A DNA stretch of 64,000 bases from Alisma plantago-aquatica (Eukaryota; Streptophyta; Magnoliopsida; Alismatales; Alismataceae), in the NCBI GenBank assembly GCA_963693085.1, contig OY856413.1:103242801-103306800 (forward strand), written 5' to 3'. Shown piece after piece: positions 1 through 11,485 of the stretch; position 1 is the first letter of the stretch; every line of letters begins with the position of its first letter. The notes under the pieces are model-generated. The model was given only the letters and a program-made list of their open reading frames with translations, searched no databases and was not told the DNA's origin. The position numbers were made by a program, and so were the translations under genes.

Positions 1-2262
1 TAGCATCGAGTTATCAAGGAAGGTGGAGATCGGAGTTGGGAGTGGTGGAGGTCCTTGTGAAGCCTGGCACAGCTGACCACAGATCGACAGTGAAGGGCGA
101 CACCCAGTGGAAGCTGCAGATTGACTGACCACACCCCTTGATCCACCAATACTCACCGGAATCAGACTTCACGGCAGAGACAGGCTTGCGGAAATTAGAG
201 TTCTCGCACAACACGCTACTCCCAGAGGAACGTGAGAAGGAAGAACCCACATGATCTGGACCAGACCCTCCTGGGATTTGCGGCTACGGCTGCTCTGCTA
301 TGCCTTGTCAGGCGACAGAGTAGCAGAGAGGGGAATCACAATGCGGAGATCGCGAGGAGAGGAAGAGAGATCCCAGCAGTAGCCTTTCTCCTGTGCATCG
401 TGTGGAGATAGAGAAAGCTAGGAGATTGGGACTGAGTCTTCATCCTCAGTTCAGTCACAGACCAGGCTAACCAGAGATGGCTAGGGATGCCCTTCCTCTT
501 CTCCATTGATCGCCGTCGATGGTCCCGTAGAGGAGCGTTTCTGAAGGAGAAGGGTCAATTCAGTGAGAAGAAAACTCCTGAACCCACTAGTGAACCAGAC
601 CAGATCAACCAAAGAACCGACCGCAGTAAGAAGAGGAGATGCGCCAACCTTAGTGGCCATGTGGTGCGATCCAATTGGTCGCTTAAGGTAAATATCCTAG
701 AAATGCTTAGTTCTTGTATAATTCATAGAAATTAGCATGCTTATCAGAAAAATATGTATAATATACCAAAATTCTCAGAAAAATGAGTAGAACACAATCA
801 AAGCATAATATCAGGCTTTGGAAGAACTAATAATAGTGATATCATGTAAGATTTGTAATGCTCGTTTCATAGATAATAAATATCAAATGATGATATTAAA
901 TTATGGAAAAATGTTAGTAAGTCTCTAATCATGTTTATAATGCATATGATGTCAAATATGGTCATGTTGATGTACGAAACCATATAACTTGATTAATATG
1001 GCTAATTAGGGCTAATAACACTAAAGATAATGTATTAAATGCATACATGCTCTATAAATGATGAGATTTACAAAAAACCATCATATCTGTAACTGGAATA
1101 TAATATATAAATTTGAGATCAGTTATATTCATAGAATTCATGTTATATGAAGATGACCCTTAATACATGGGTTGTAACCCTATTTTGAATAATGTATATA
1201 AACTAGGGTTAATATGTGCACAAAAAGGATATGGAACCTAATGTTCAGATAATGAACCATAATCTGGAAAATGACATCATTAAGATAATTCTAAGACAAG
1301 AATGCAAGTAATGATGAGAATATCCTAATGAGTTAAGAAAACCCAAAAATGGATACGATTAGGGTTAAGATGAGATGTAAGATGATAAGAACCTGATGAT
1401 AGTATATAGTCTTGTCTTGATCAGGTGTTGACCAGTTTGTCTAGATGATCAAAGATATTTATGAATCTCTGAACTTAGGTACATGGGTTTTTATTAAGTA
1501 TAGGACTAGTTTTCAGGTTGCATATGATATGTGATATCTTGAATGCTCGTATTTGGATATGACTGCTTGGTTGAACTAGTATGAGTTATACTTCGCCAAA
1601 TCTAATAGCACATAAATGAGTATGATGGGTTGTAGCTACTAGAGCACATAGCCTGGTGTGTATGTATGTTGTCTAACATGGATGTATGATTCCTTGGCCC
1701 ATGTTAGATGTATGATGATACTATATTGCCCACACTAGATGTAAGTCAAGTGCAAGTATGTGTAGTACAACCGCATCAAAGTGAATGTAATAAAAGGAAT
1801 GTTTACCTGATTGTCACTTTAAATAATGTTTTCTTTTAATATTCTTTCTCAAGTTATTTCAATTATGCAAACATATTAGTATGTATCTTTCTACCCACAT
1901 GCACAACACCTTGTGTGTTGATTCACTGTTTCACGTATGTTTTAGGTTCAGAGATAGCCTAGCATGGGAGAAAAAGATGGGAGTGAGAAGTTGTTCAGGT
2001 TGTACCTATTGTGTAGATCATGGTTAGCATACATGTTCATAGACTTGTAAATCTTCTTTTAATATGTAAATGTAATTCATGTTGTAATAAGTAATCTTGT
2101 ATTAATATATACATGTTGAATGTTGAGAATTGTTATGGTTGTATGTTCATGTATGTGTATTATGCTTCCGCATCTCTCTCTGATATGATTGGATGATGTT
2201 TTCGAATTCTGACATCTCATTCCCAATAGGGTTTGGAGAAATCAAAATCCGGGGACGTCACA
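1..2262 (+). mobile_element. Family D LTR, right-hand part
   Basis: The right end reads GGGGACGTCACA and stops exactly where family C LTR sequence resumes at 2263, as expected for an LTR (TG...CA) inserted into C. The left end lies outside the window. Bases 1-687 are clearly richer in G+C than what follows and look like a transcribed leader. A splice-donor-like TAAG/GTAAATAT sits at 687/688 and an acceptor-like TTTTAG/GTTC at 1945/1946, 317 bp before the LTR end. The plus orientation is inferred from this order. Short open frames in the leader match no protein I recognise. A solo LTR and a 3' LTR cannot be told apart here. Confidence 0.6.
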
Positions 2263-2570
2263 AATAACCTCCTTAATATGATCATAACCTTAATATGTTA
2301 ATTGGTGGTTATCATAGCCACATGGTTGATACTTTCTTATGCTAAACATGTGCATTATGATTATGATGAGGGTTAATCATATCTAGATCCCTTGCATGTT
2401 GATGTAATAAAGGAATGTTCTTAATGTTAATATAACCCTGTTATGATTGTTTATGAATATCTCCTAGCTCATTAATGCAATATTGTGTTGATCTGGTGAA
2501 TTATATGTAAATGATGTTGTTGAGCCTTGTTATAAGGCATGGAAAGATAATGATGATCTTGCAGGGAATA

Positions 2571-2804
2571 GTATGATGGTCTTAATGACCTTTTGGCATG
2601 GTTGAGCCTGGAATGAGGTGTAGTCCTCTTGTGTTGATAAGGGTTGATACCTTGTGATATTATGAAAAGGATTTATATCCTGTGATAGTATGATGGTCTT
2701 AATGACCTTTGGGCATGGTTGAGCCCTGAATGAGGTGTAATCCTCTTATGTTGATAAGGGTTGATACCTTGTGATATTGTGAAAAGGATTTATATCTTGT
2801 AATA
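2571..2804 (+). repeat. 117-bp tandem duplication inside C LTR fragment
   Basis: Two near-identical units start with GTATGATGGTCTTAATGACC at 2571 and 2688. The two C LTRs on the other strand (around 45600-45735 and 52800-52930) carry one unit, so the duplication is private to this copy. Confidence 0.75.
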
Positions 2805-4193
2805 GTATGGTTACTAGTGTTGTCTCATGAATGGCAAGTGAATAGTACCATTTTATGATGAGATGAGAAATTATATTTCACTCGTTTTATATCTTTTGAA
2901 AGTTGTGATATTTATGCTTGCTAGAAGTGAATTAGGGTTTGTATGTCCACTTGTTTGATGCAGCCTTAATTCACCCAATTGGCATAACTAATCCAGTGCA
3001 ACTCTAATCATGTAGTGCCCTATGTCGTAGAGCCATCTTCAGTGTTAGAACTTGCTGGATGGCGAAATGAGTATTCCTAAGGGAAACGCGGAGCACATAC
3101 TATTGAGTATGTGGGGTGGCAAGTTGAGGATATATCCTTGTCATCCACAATGCATATTGTGGAGGATGTCTATGGTCATGCCTCATACATCTTATGTGAT
3201 TGAGAATGACTGCAATCATGTCTCGATGATTATAACATGATGTTATTAGAGGACAACTGTGGTTGTACCTCAATGATTGGGTTTGAATACCCTAGATGCT
3301 AGTGATGTGACATGTACCAAGGTGGGCTAGTTACAGGACAATATGTCACTGTGGTGGCAGCTTTGACTGATATGTCACTACCTTTTTACTCATACTGACT
3401 GAGGGGAAGAGATCTTAGGATACCGGCACTCCTAGATCTTGTACAGAATCGAATAGCCCTTTGTAGGGCTTGGTTGGACTTTGAATGGTACGATTCAAAT
3501 TCCCCAGGGCGTAATAAAAGATTTAATACATCCGTGTAGCATATTTGTTTAGGGTTATACACAAAATTTCACATTGGATGATAACTCTTGTTTGTTATCT
3601 TTACATAAAGATGATGCTTAGTGAAACTAAGAGATAGTAGATATACTTATGTTGTAGATATGCTTAAGATTGTAGATGTGTACATACAGTTGCCATGCTT
3701 ATGTTGATAACTATACTGCTACTACTGATTATAATCATGATGCTAGCTATCTCATGTTGTTAGTTATGTTTAGCATGCTAGCCATGCATTTGTAACTAGA
3801 GATGCATATACTACTACTCATGCTTATCCAGATAGTTGTTCTTATGTTGTTAGATCTTCTTATGATGTTGATATGTTCAACCTATTAGACATGCTGATGT
3901 TGTTAGCTATGCATATGATACTAGATTTATTCATGATGTTATAGATGCTCATGCTACTAGACTACTTATACAATTAATAGGGACATGAGAATAGTTTGGC
4001 TAATGAAGATAGTTATCATCTACTCCTTTATGTATTTTGTTAATCATCAATGTTGTTGAGCTTATTTGTTATATATGATTAAGGTGCTTAAACTAATTAA
4101 TTACTTACAATGTTGTAATCAATAAAAGTTGTTGGAGGTTATATCTCTTACTGGGACATGGGTCTCGCCCTTGTGGTTTGCCACTTTTTTTAG

Positions 4194-4568
4194 GTAATCG
4201 GATGTGATGAAAACAAACATGTGGCAGCAAAGAGGAGATATAGTAATAAATATTTGAGATTGATTAGATGTCTAGTGTGTCCTAGTGTCGTCCCTGTATT
4301 CATAGGTCTGGGCAGGAAACATTTGTATATGGTGTTTCAAACAAATCAAACTTTTGTTAGCATGTTAATGCTTGTTTGTATGGCATATATGAATATTGTT
4401 CTCCTGTGTATATATGTTGTGGCTAAGGAGATAGAACAATTTGTATCAAATTCTTGGCATAGTATGGATACAAGAAAGATGTTGGGATATTATTCAAACA
4501 TTTCTAAGCGGGTGTTGATGTTGAAATTGATTTTAATTTACCCATATTTTTGGTTATGTGATTAATTA
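4194..4568 (+). other. Open frame in the last segment of the C LTR (uncertain coding value)
   Basis: The frame is open from the putative splice acceptor (T-tract then TAG at 4191-4193) through codon 124, with a stop at 4566-4568, 57 bp before the LTR end. The only start in the upper half is a GTG at 4221. The product would have a basic N-terminal third and a hydrophobic middle (around MLVCMAYMNIVLLCIYVV) that could be a membrane segment. The same frame in the two minus-strand C LTRs (44044-44200 and 51140-51399 regions) is open except for one nonsense codon each, at different places. The equivalent nucleotides in family B are not open. I recognise no family. It may be chance. Confidence 0.3.
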
Positions 4569-4625
4569 GTGATTGATTGTGTTATATTCTTTGAGTAATC
4601 TCGTTTAATGTAATAGGTTCTCACA

Positions 4626-4757
4626 TATCTCTTGTCTAGGCTTGAAAGAGTTGATGAAAAGGATTGAGATATACCAATAGTGGAAGAATTCCCTGATGAG
4701 CAACTCTTTGCCATGAAAAACAAGGATATGTGGTTTGCAAACATTGTGAACTACACT
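4626..4757 (+). pseudogene. Athila/Tat-lineage pol fragment (RNase H end to integrase start)
   Basis: Translation gives LLSRLERVDEKD, an in-frame stop, then DIPIVEEFPDEQLFA and ending near MWFANIVNY. The LSRLE box and the FPDEQLFA...W(Y/F)A(D/N)IVNYL pattern mark the junction between RNase H and integrase in Athila/Tat-type plant Ty3/gypsy polyproteins. Only about 43 codons survive. The left side is cut by the C LTR and the right side by the truncated end of element A. It is dead. It probably derives from an Athila-type element into which C inserted, but the partner flank is outside the window. Its relation to element E further right is unproven. Confidence 0.75.
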
Positions 4758-6249
4758 CATCACTAAAACCACTAAGTACTAACTCCCAAGGACTTAAGAG
4801 TATAGAGATGACACAGAGGACTTCTATCTACAAGACTCAACAGACAGTACACTCAACCTGGGCTATTACTATTGTACCTACTGTTGTTGTCCTCCCTCTG
4901 CAGGATGGTCTCTACCTCTGCATCTGCATCTTCCTCAAAATGTTGTGATCAACGGGGTGAGACAAAAAGTCCCAACAAGAGATATAACTCTCTGCCAACA
5001 ATATTATTATCATAGTTAAACAGTATAAAACTGAGCAGATGATCTTTTATATTAATAATCAAGAATAATCACTGATTATAAGTATGATAGAGCAATATAT
5101 TATTTTAGAGAAATGTAGCTATCTATGATAGAGAAATAAATCATATATTCACTTTATAAAAAATATGAAGAACACGTGTAACATGTATTTACTTTAAGAT
5201 GTATAAAAGTAATGTAATTATCAACCAATGTTTATGTGTTCCATCCTTAAGCTAATATTCTACATGGTTGATTACATAATAACAATCACACTTATGCCCT
5301 GAGGAGATGAGGTATACCACTCATACTCCAACTGACCACTGCTTAGTCGAAATCGCTACCATACAAGGTCAAGAGAAGAGACGGCTTCCAATACATCACC
5401 CGTCTCAGTTATTGCAAGACCACTGGTAGTGACATCGTGTGTCAAACTGCAACTAGCATGCCAGGGTATAGTGGCATCTTCTCTATAGAGATACTATCGA
5501 AGGATGCACTCTCCTCAGGGAGATCACACATCAATCCCCGTTAGATTCTCTTTGGGATATCACACATCAACCCCTAGTATATTGAGTCATAGAATATAGT
5601 CATACTGTAAGGGAGATTACTCATCAATCCCTCTTCTGGATGTAAGGATATGTTCGTCCATCACCCATGCACATTCAACAATATGCTCTCTGAGTTAAAC
5701 TTGTTTCCCCCATTCAGCAAATCCTAACACTGAATGGTTCTATGGCCTGGGCAACTACATGATTGGGTCCCACTTGATTATTAGGTACATTACTATATCT
5801 TTAAACATCAAACAAGTTATAAGCACAAAATATAACATATGCTACAATGAAAGGTGTAATACATTTATCAAGTATTTTCATAATCTTTAGAACACATTGA
5901 ATGCATAATTCATGCAATCCCAGTCCCTTAACACATGATTGGGAATTATCATCCCATAGCATCATCATCATCATGATTGCTAGGTCTGGGTATTCAAACC
6001 CTCAATTCATAACTGAATATTGTCACCTCTCATCAGGTAATAAATACCTCTAGGTCCTCAGACCGAGGTATACATTATACTTATTGCACAAGCATATCAC
6101 ATGGATCACAAATCCCATGTAAACTATATCATATGAAACATCATAGCTCATACCTTGATATGCTCATCATCTCTTGATACCTGCATGGTTAGTATCTCAT
6201 AATAGCAATTTCATGATATCACCATTCAATACAAGAGAAATACAACCTT

Positions 6250-6490
6250 CTCATTATTAGGGTTAGGGTTTCCCATTCTAACCTATTAGGGTTTCCAATT
6301 CATACCTTCACCCATTATTACGGTTAGAGTTTCCTTTGTAAAATGATTAGGGTTTCAAGTGAATACCATCACCCTTCATTAGGATTAGGATTTCTGCTCA
6401 TTAATCAATTAGGGTTTCAAATCATATCATCACCCTACATTAGGGTTAGGGTTTTCCCCTTATTAACCGATTAGGGTTTCAAGATCATAT
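6250..6490 (-). repeat. Four degenerate ~60-bp units rich in TTAGGGTT
   Basis: Each unit has a TTAGGGTTAGGGTTT-like box, a spacer, a second ATTAGGGTTT box, and then a segment ending in ATCACCC or similar. The motif resembles plant telomere repeat TTTAGGG but is out of register and embedded in the LTR, so it is not a telomere. The matching block in the 5' LTR is at 15542-15790. Confidence 0.8.
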
Positions 6491-6762
6491 TGTCAAGAAT
6501 CAAACCCTAATTCATACTCCACTTGTATTAGGAGTATCAATGTATGCTCATAACATGATTATCACACATGTATAAGTTTCTCTCTCATCCTCACTGGGAT
6601 GTTGATTGCATCATACTCTATTAAATTGGCTCAATACCTTTTTTCAAGGTACATTGGCCACTTAATTAAAGTGCATTAAACTCTTTACATCTTAATGTAT
6701 TACTTGACATAGCACACTTCATGTGATACTCCATCAAGTACCTTGAATTTGAGGTACTTCCA

Positions 6763-7172
6763 CCATATCGGGCAGAGAGGTGTCTGTGTGCTCCACACCA
6801 TATCGGGCAGAGAGGTGTGTGTATGCTCCACACCATATCGGGAAAAGAGGTGTGTGTGTGTGTGCTGCACACCATATCAGGCAAAGAGGTGTGTGTGTGC
6901 TTCACACCATATCAGGAAAAGAGGTGTGTGTGTGCTTTACACCATATTGGGTAAAGAGTTGTGTGTGTGCTTCACACCATATTGGGCAAAGAGGTTTATG
7001 CTTGACACTATATCGTGCATGGGGCCTTTGCTTGACCTCATATCATGCAAAAGGTATATGGTTGACACCATATCGTGTTCAAGATGTAAACTTCGTCACC
7101 ATATCGTGCTAAGAGATATAAACTCATAAGCATATCGTGCTAGTGATGTATGTACATGACTATATCAGGTTA
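6763..7172 (-). repeat. Tandem array of ~35-bp units with CCCGATATGGTG core
   Basis: About eleven units carry CACCATATCGGGCAGAGAGG followed by a GTGTGTGTGC tract (plus strand), decaying toward the right. On the coding strand of the element the core is CCCGATATGGTG. The unit length keeps several frames open, so apparent Cys/Val/His-rich open frames here are artefacts. The sister array is at 16055-16505. Confidence 0.9.
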
Positions 7173-7720
7173 GAGGTGCTTGCTTGTGTGATTGAACCCA
7201 AAATCACTTTGTATGATGATACCACCATCTTCAAGCTCTAGACCTTCATTCTAACTGTTCTAGTATATGAAAAACAGATCTAGGAAACTATTAGAACTCA
7301 TAGATTCATCAACTATTCATGAAAACGCAGAATTGAAAGTAAATCATCTAGTATAGCAAGATAGGTGGTGAATAATAACATGATTGGGTTCAAGTTATAT
7401 AACCTGCCTCAAGAACAACTTCACAGCTCCAAGCTCCAAAGCTCCACGTTCCCAAGGTACAAGATGAACTATCACATGTTCAAGACTCATTCACAACTCC
7501 TCTATAAGAAAATAATCACCATAGATAAGAACTTGGTGAACAAGAAAAGAAAGGAAAGAATCACAACCGAGATCCATGCTTGGCCCAAGGTTGAAGATGA
7601 CCATGGCTTCACCTAAGATTAATGGCTCGAGCTCCTCCTTGCTCCTTGCTTCTTAGAACGATATCAAAGAGTAAGAGAGTGATAGGGGTAGAAAATATTC
7701 ACTGGTAGGTGAAAGGAAGG

Positions 7721-7730
7721 GTATATATCC
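7721..7730 (-). promoter_or_regulatory. TATA box of element A 3' LTR
   Basis: GGATATATAC on the minus strand is followed by a pyrimidine-rich leader (CCTTCCTTTCACC). The same box is at 17042-17051 in the 5' LTR. It marks the likely U3/R boundary. Confidence 0.55.
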
Positions 7731-8653
7731 TTGAGGTTCATGGGAGAGAGTGTAAGAGGTGTCCACCTTACTACTAGTAGGCGCCACATGGCCATGCATG
7801 GATTGATACATGTACTTGCATGCATTCCATATTTATTTTTTAATGCAAAATAAAGACTTGAGGATAATTCTTGGGATAAGGGTCGACCCCTTTGGTTATT
7901 TTCTAGGGCATGACACTTCCACCCACATTATTATATTCACAATTCAATGCAACCTTTCCCAAATAAAGTTGCAAGTCGATATCCATTTCTTTATTGAGGT
8001 TATTAGCTCCTTTTTGCAAAGGAAAGGAGATAACAACATGATATGGGGGTCTCCTCTTTGGATCCTTGGCCGATAGGGACTCCCATTTAACACTACAACC
8101 CGATACACTCAATACAAGCTCAAATTAGGTTTTCCATTACCCAACCCTTCATGGTCTTTTCATCACCATGAATACCACCACTCAAATTTGATTCAAACAG
8201 GGTGCCTCCTACTTTCTATCTCCTCTAAATGATGCATATAGAGAGTAGAGACACTCTAGAGGAGGTAATTTGCATATCAACCCCACATTTTGGGTAAATT
8301 GCAAATTGCACCAAAATCGGTACACAATGCCCAAACATTGTTCAAACAAGTTTCAACTTGGGATTTAAGCTCTCCACAAGCCTCCCCTTAGTATCATACC
8401 CTCTATCATGATGCCAAAGTACTAGGGCACGTTCAAAATGTGTAAAATTGCAAGATAACCCCTCATTCTTGGGTAAATTGCATTTTACCCCCAAAGTATC
8501 ACGTAATGCACAAATAGTTTGTAAAAAAGCTCAAACTTGAAAGTTAAACTTTAGGAGTCTTAAATACTTTTCAAAAGATTAAAAAAAGTTTATAAATAAA
8601 TAACTTAAGAAAATCTTCTAGGTTAGGGCATAATCCAGGTCAGTGATGTTACA

Positions 8654-8676
8654 AATCATCAACCCCTAATAAGGAT
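8654..8676 (-). promoter_or_regulatory. Element A purine-rich tract
   Basis: Minus strand reads TTATTAGGGGTTGATGATT immediately before the 3' LTR start TGTAACATC. The preceding TTAGGGATGAAATCC is the decayed form of the GGACGAAAT motif usual at this place in chromoviruses. Confidence 0.6.
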
Positions 8677-8693
8677 TTCATCCCTAAAATCTC

Positions 8694-9240
8694 AAGAGAA
8701 AAGAGATGGGTACTTCCTCCTCATCTCTTCCTCTGGCTCCCATGTGGCTTCTTAAATGCCATGGTGATGCCTGAGAACTTTCACAAGAATGATGTCTTTC
8801 TTCTTCAACTTCTTGACTCTTTCGTCAAGAATCATCATAGGACCTTCCACATAGGATATATCTTCATTCAGTTCAACCTCTACAGGTTGCAACACCATCT
8901 CTGTATTAGGATGACACTTTCTCAGCATAGAAATATGAAACACTAGATCTACTCTATGTAGCTCAGGTGGAAACTCCAACCTATAAGATTCTTTTCCCAT
9001 CTGTGTTGTCACTGGGTAAGGTCCCATAAATCTGGGAGCTAACTTACCCTTCTTCCCAAATCTGAGAACACCTTTCCAAGGAGAGACTTTGAGATATACT
9101 ATGTCTCCAACTTGGAATTCTAACAGTCTACGACATTTGTCAGCATATGACTTTTGTCTATCATGTGCAGCTTTTAATTGTTGTTGTATTACTTTAATGT
9201 TTTTAGTTGTCTGTTGCACTAACTCAGGACCTAGAAGTTG
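8694..9240 (-). pseudogene. Element A integrase C-terminal region and chromodomain
   Basis: An open frame of 155 codons (9219-8752) contains the integrase C-terminal motif VGDIVYLKVSPWKG, then GKLAPRFMGPYPV, and the segment HRVDLVFHISMLRKCHP. It is followed by a chromodomain starting at YVEGPMMILDERVKKL. One TAA stop interrupts the chromodomain after HHHGI; beyond it the frame continues with EATWEPEEEMRRKYPSLF to a TGA near 8694. The chromodomain is thought to guide integration by binding modified histones. Here it is cut by a single nonsense codon and otherwise near complete. Frame disruption upstream separates it from the catalytic core. Confidence 0.9.
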
Positions 9241-10012
9241 ATATTCCCCTACCTCATACCAGCATAACGGGGATTTACAACGCCTACCATATAATGCTTC
9301 ATATGGTGCAATATCAGTACTAGATAACTATTATTATAGGCAAACTCTATCAGACTCAAGTGTAAGTCCCAACTCCCCACAAACTGAATAACACATGCTC
9401 TAAGCAAGTCCTTCAAAGTCTGTATAGTCCTTTCAGACTGCCCATCTGTCTGAGGGTGAAACGTTGTGCTAAACTTTAACTGTGTACCCAAGGCTTTGTG
9501 TAGTCGCTCCCAAAAATGACTCATAAACTGAGGACCTCTGTTAGAAACAATTGTGGATGGGACTCTGTGTAATCGCACTATCTCATCAATGTAGATCTAT
9601 GCAAGTTTCTTAGTAGTATAGGTTGTTTTGACATGAAGAAAATGTGTTGTCTTGGTCAAACAATCAACTATCACCCAAATGGAATCATGACTTTTGGTTG
9701 TTCTGGGTAGACCAACCACAAAGTCCATTGTCACGTGATCCCATTTCCACAGTGGTATAGGTAAGGGTTGCAATGTCCCTACAGGCTTCTAGTATTCAGC
9801 TTTAACCTACTAACACACTGGACACCGCATAACAAACTCAACTACATCCTTCTTCAAACCAGGCCACCAATACATATCTTTTAAGTTATGGTACATTTTA
9901 GTGCTCCCTAGATGCATTGCATACATGGATGAATGAGCTTCCTCCATAACTAACTTTCTTAAGTCATTGGTATCAGGTACTGATATCCTAACATGGTAAC
10001 CGACTACCTCGT
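9241..10012 (-). pseudogene. Element A integrase zinc-binding and catalytic core
   Basis: Integrase inserts the cDNA with a 5-bp stagger. On the minus strand the HHCC zinc module is visible as EAHSSMYAMHLG followed by MRCPVC. The core then shows the first acidic residue in WDHVTMDFVVGLP (about 9740), the second position in IVSNRGPQF (9540-9542), and the glutamate in [11 protein letters not shown] (about 9430). The second catalytic Asp is replaced by Asn, which should abolish activity. Several stops are present, for instance after CPVC and after KKLA. The longest intact piece is 9578-9249. The D-to-N change is compatible with C-to-T type decay of a methylated copy. Confidence 0.9.
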
Positions 10013-10249
10013 CCCCTAACTCATGAAAACCGTCTCATTTCTCACTACCCAACTCTGACCGGATCTATTGAATCACAGTATCAATTTGTTGCGCATCTTT
10101 GATCTGTTGTCTCAAAGTAGGATTCACATGCATCTCGGCCAGCAATCTTTCTAACATAGATACTTCTAAATGTACATTTATTTATGTTAAAGAGACAAAC
10201 ATATCACGCTTAAAGCACACTAAGGAATTCAACTTTGCTTTATCTATAG

Positions 10250-10690
10250 GTGGAGACGAAGACTTCCTACTGAGTGCATCTGCCACTATATTTGGCTTTC
10301 CCTGAATGATAATCAATTGTACAATCATAGTCCTTGATTAACTCCATCTAGCAACATTGTCTCATGTTCAAATCGTGCTGTGAGAAGATGTATTTTAAGT
10401 TTTTATGGTCTGTGAAGATCTGACACGTTTCTCCATAGAGATAATGTCTCCAATTATTTAGTGCATGGACCACTACATCTAACTCTAGATCAGGTGTTGG
10501 ATAATTCTCCTCATGTTTCTTAAGCTATCGGGAAGCAAAAGAAACGACATGATCATTCTGCATCAACACGCATCCCAGACCGTTCTTAGAGGCATCACAA
10601 AAAATAATGTATCCCTTTCCCTGCTCAGGTAAAGCCAATACAGGTGCACTGGTCAACCTTTCTTTCAACAACTGGAAAGAATGTTGACAC
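10250..10690 (-). pseudogene. Element A RNase H
   Basis: RNase H removes the RNA template during cDNA synthesis. Minus-strand translation shows IIFCDASKNGLGCVLMQ, then VVSFASR, a stop, [39 protein letters not shown] and the terminal box IVADALSRKS. The catalytic acidic residues in CDAS, DLEL and FTDH are kept. Stops after FASR and within the tail (near the CC*MELIKDYD segment) break the frame. The domain lies directly after the RT connection region, as usual in Ty3/gypsy. Confidence 0.85.
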
Positions 10691-11485
10691 TTGTCAGTCT
10701 AGATAAAAGGAACCTCCTTCCTGGTCAACCTAGTTAGGGGTAATGCTACATAACTGAAGTTTTGAATAAATCTTATGTAGTACCTTGCCAGACCTAGGAA
10801 ACTCTGAATCTCAGTTGGTGTGTTGGGTTGTTCCCAATCCATAATGGACTTCACTTTCTTAGGATCAACATGAATACCTAAAGTAGATATAACATTTCCT
10901 AGGAAAGACACTTTTGACAACCAGAAGTCACACTTGCTGAACTTAGCATATAGCTTGTGCTGTCTCAGCTAAGTCAAGGCTTGACGAAGGTGTTGTTCAT
11001 GTTTTTGACCATCTGTACTTTATATCAGGATGTCGTCTATGAAATCTACTACAAACTGATCAAGAAATGGCTAGAAAATTCTATTCATCAGCTCCATGAT
11101 TGTAGTTGGTGCATTAGTTAGTCCAAACGACATAACGACAAACTCATAATGACCATACTTTGTCCTAAAGGTGGACTTAGGTATGTCATCCTCCTTGATA
11201 CGCAACTGATGGTACCCCATCCTCAGATCTATCTTAGAAAACATCGTTGCACCACACAACAGGTCAAACAAATCATCTATCCTATGCAGAGGATATTTGT
11301 TCTTGATAGTCACCTTGTTGAGCTGTCTATAGTCTATGCATAGTCTCATAGACCCGTCCTTCTTCTTAACAAAAAGAACTGGAGCACCCCATGGAGAAGT
11401 ACTCGGTCGAATAAAACCCTTCTCAAGCAACTCCTATAACTATTTCTTGAGTTCAGCCATCTCAATAGGCGCCATCCTATAAGGT
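10691..11485 (-). pseudogene. Element A reverse transcriptase
   Basis: RT copies the genomic RNA into DNA. An open stretch at 11430-11071 gives [33 protein letters not shown] and [15 protein letters not shown], then [14 protein letters not shown]. The active site reads FIDDIL (11030-11045) and is followed by a stop where a Tyr is usual. After a gap, 10920-10699 encodes the thumb/connection with [17 protein letters not shown] and [13 protein letters not shown]. Stops occur upstream of the RT motif block (MAELKK*L*ELLEKG), after NRIF, after FIDDILI and after the PFI near 10699. The catalytic Asp pair is intact but the reading frame is not. Confidence 0.92.

Larger units (their letters stand above)
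2263..4625 (+). mobile_element. Family C LTR fragment, inverted relative to the full C element
   Basis: This is the reverse complement of the segment starting at 43787 and of the one starting at 50965. It ends at GGTTCTCACA, the family C LTR terminus. The rest of the LTR would lie left of the inserted D LTR, outside the window. No primer-binding site follows, so this end is a solo LTR or a 3' LTR; it lies against Athila/Tat pol sequence. If it inserted there, the 5 bp after it (TATCT) would be one half of the target duplication. Confidence 0.8.
4758..8653 (-). repeat. Element A 3' LTR, outer end truncated
   Basis: It aligns by eye with 13740-17979, without the foldback found there. It ends at GATGTTACA (8645-8653), giving TGTAACATC on the minus strand. 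The first about 280 bp of the 5' LTR counterpart are missing. At 4895-4915 the uninterrupted text GGATGGTCTCTACC is the empty site for the foldback at 13900. Confidence 0.85.

Noticed and set aside
487..735. Possible first exon of a host gene (82-codon frame)
   Set aside because: It lies in the GC-rich leader of the D LTR, has no recognised domain and runs past the predicted splice donor.
6250..6490. Interstitial telomere
   Set aside because: The TTAGGGTT boxes are irregular, embedded in ~60-bp units and repeated in both LTRs of element A.
6743..7129. Cys/Val/His-rich open frames in several phases (also at 16037-16450)
   Set aside because: They follow the ~35-bp tandem array and are open in more than one frame because of the unit, with no motif and no start context.
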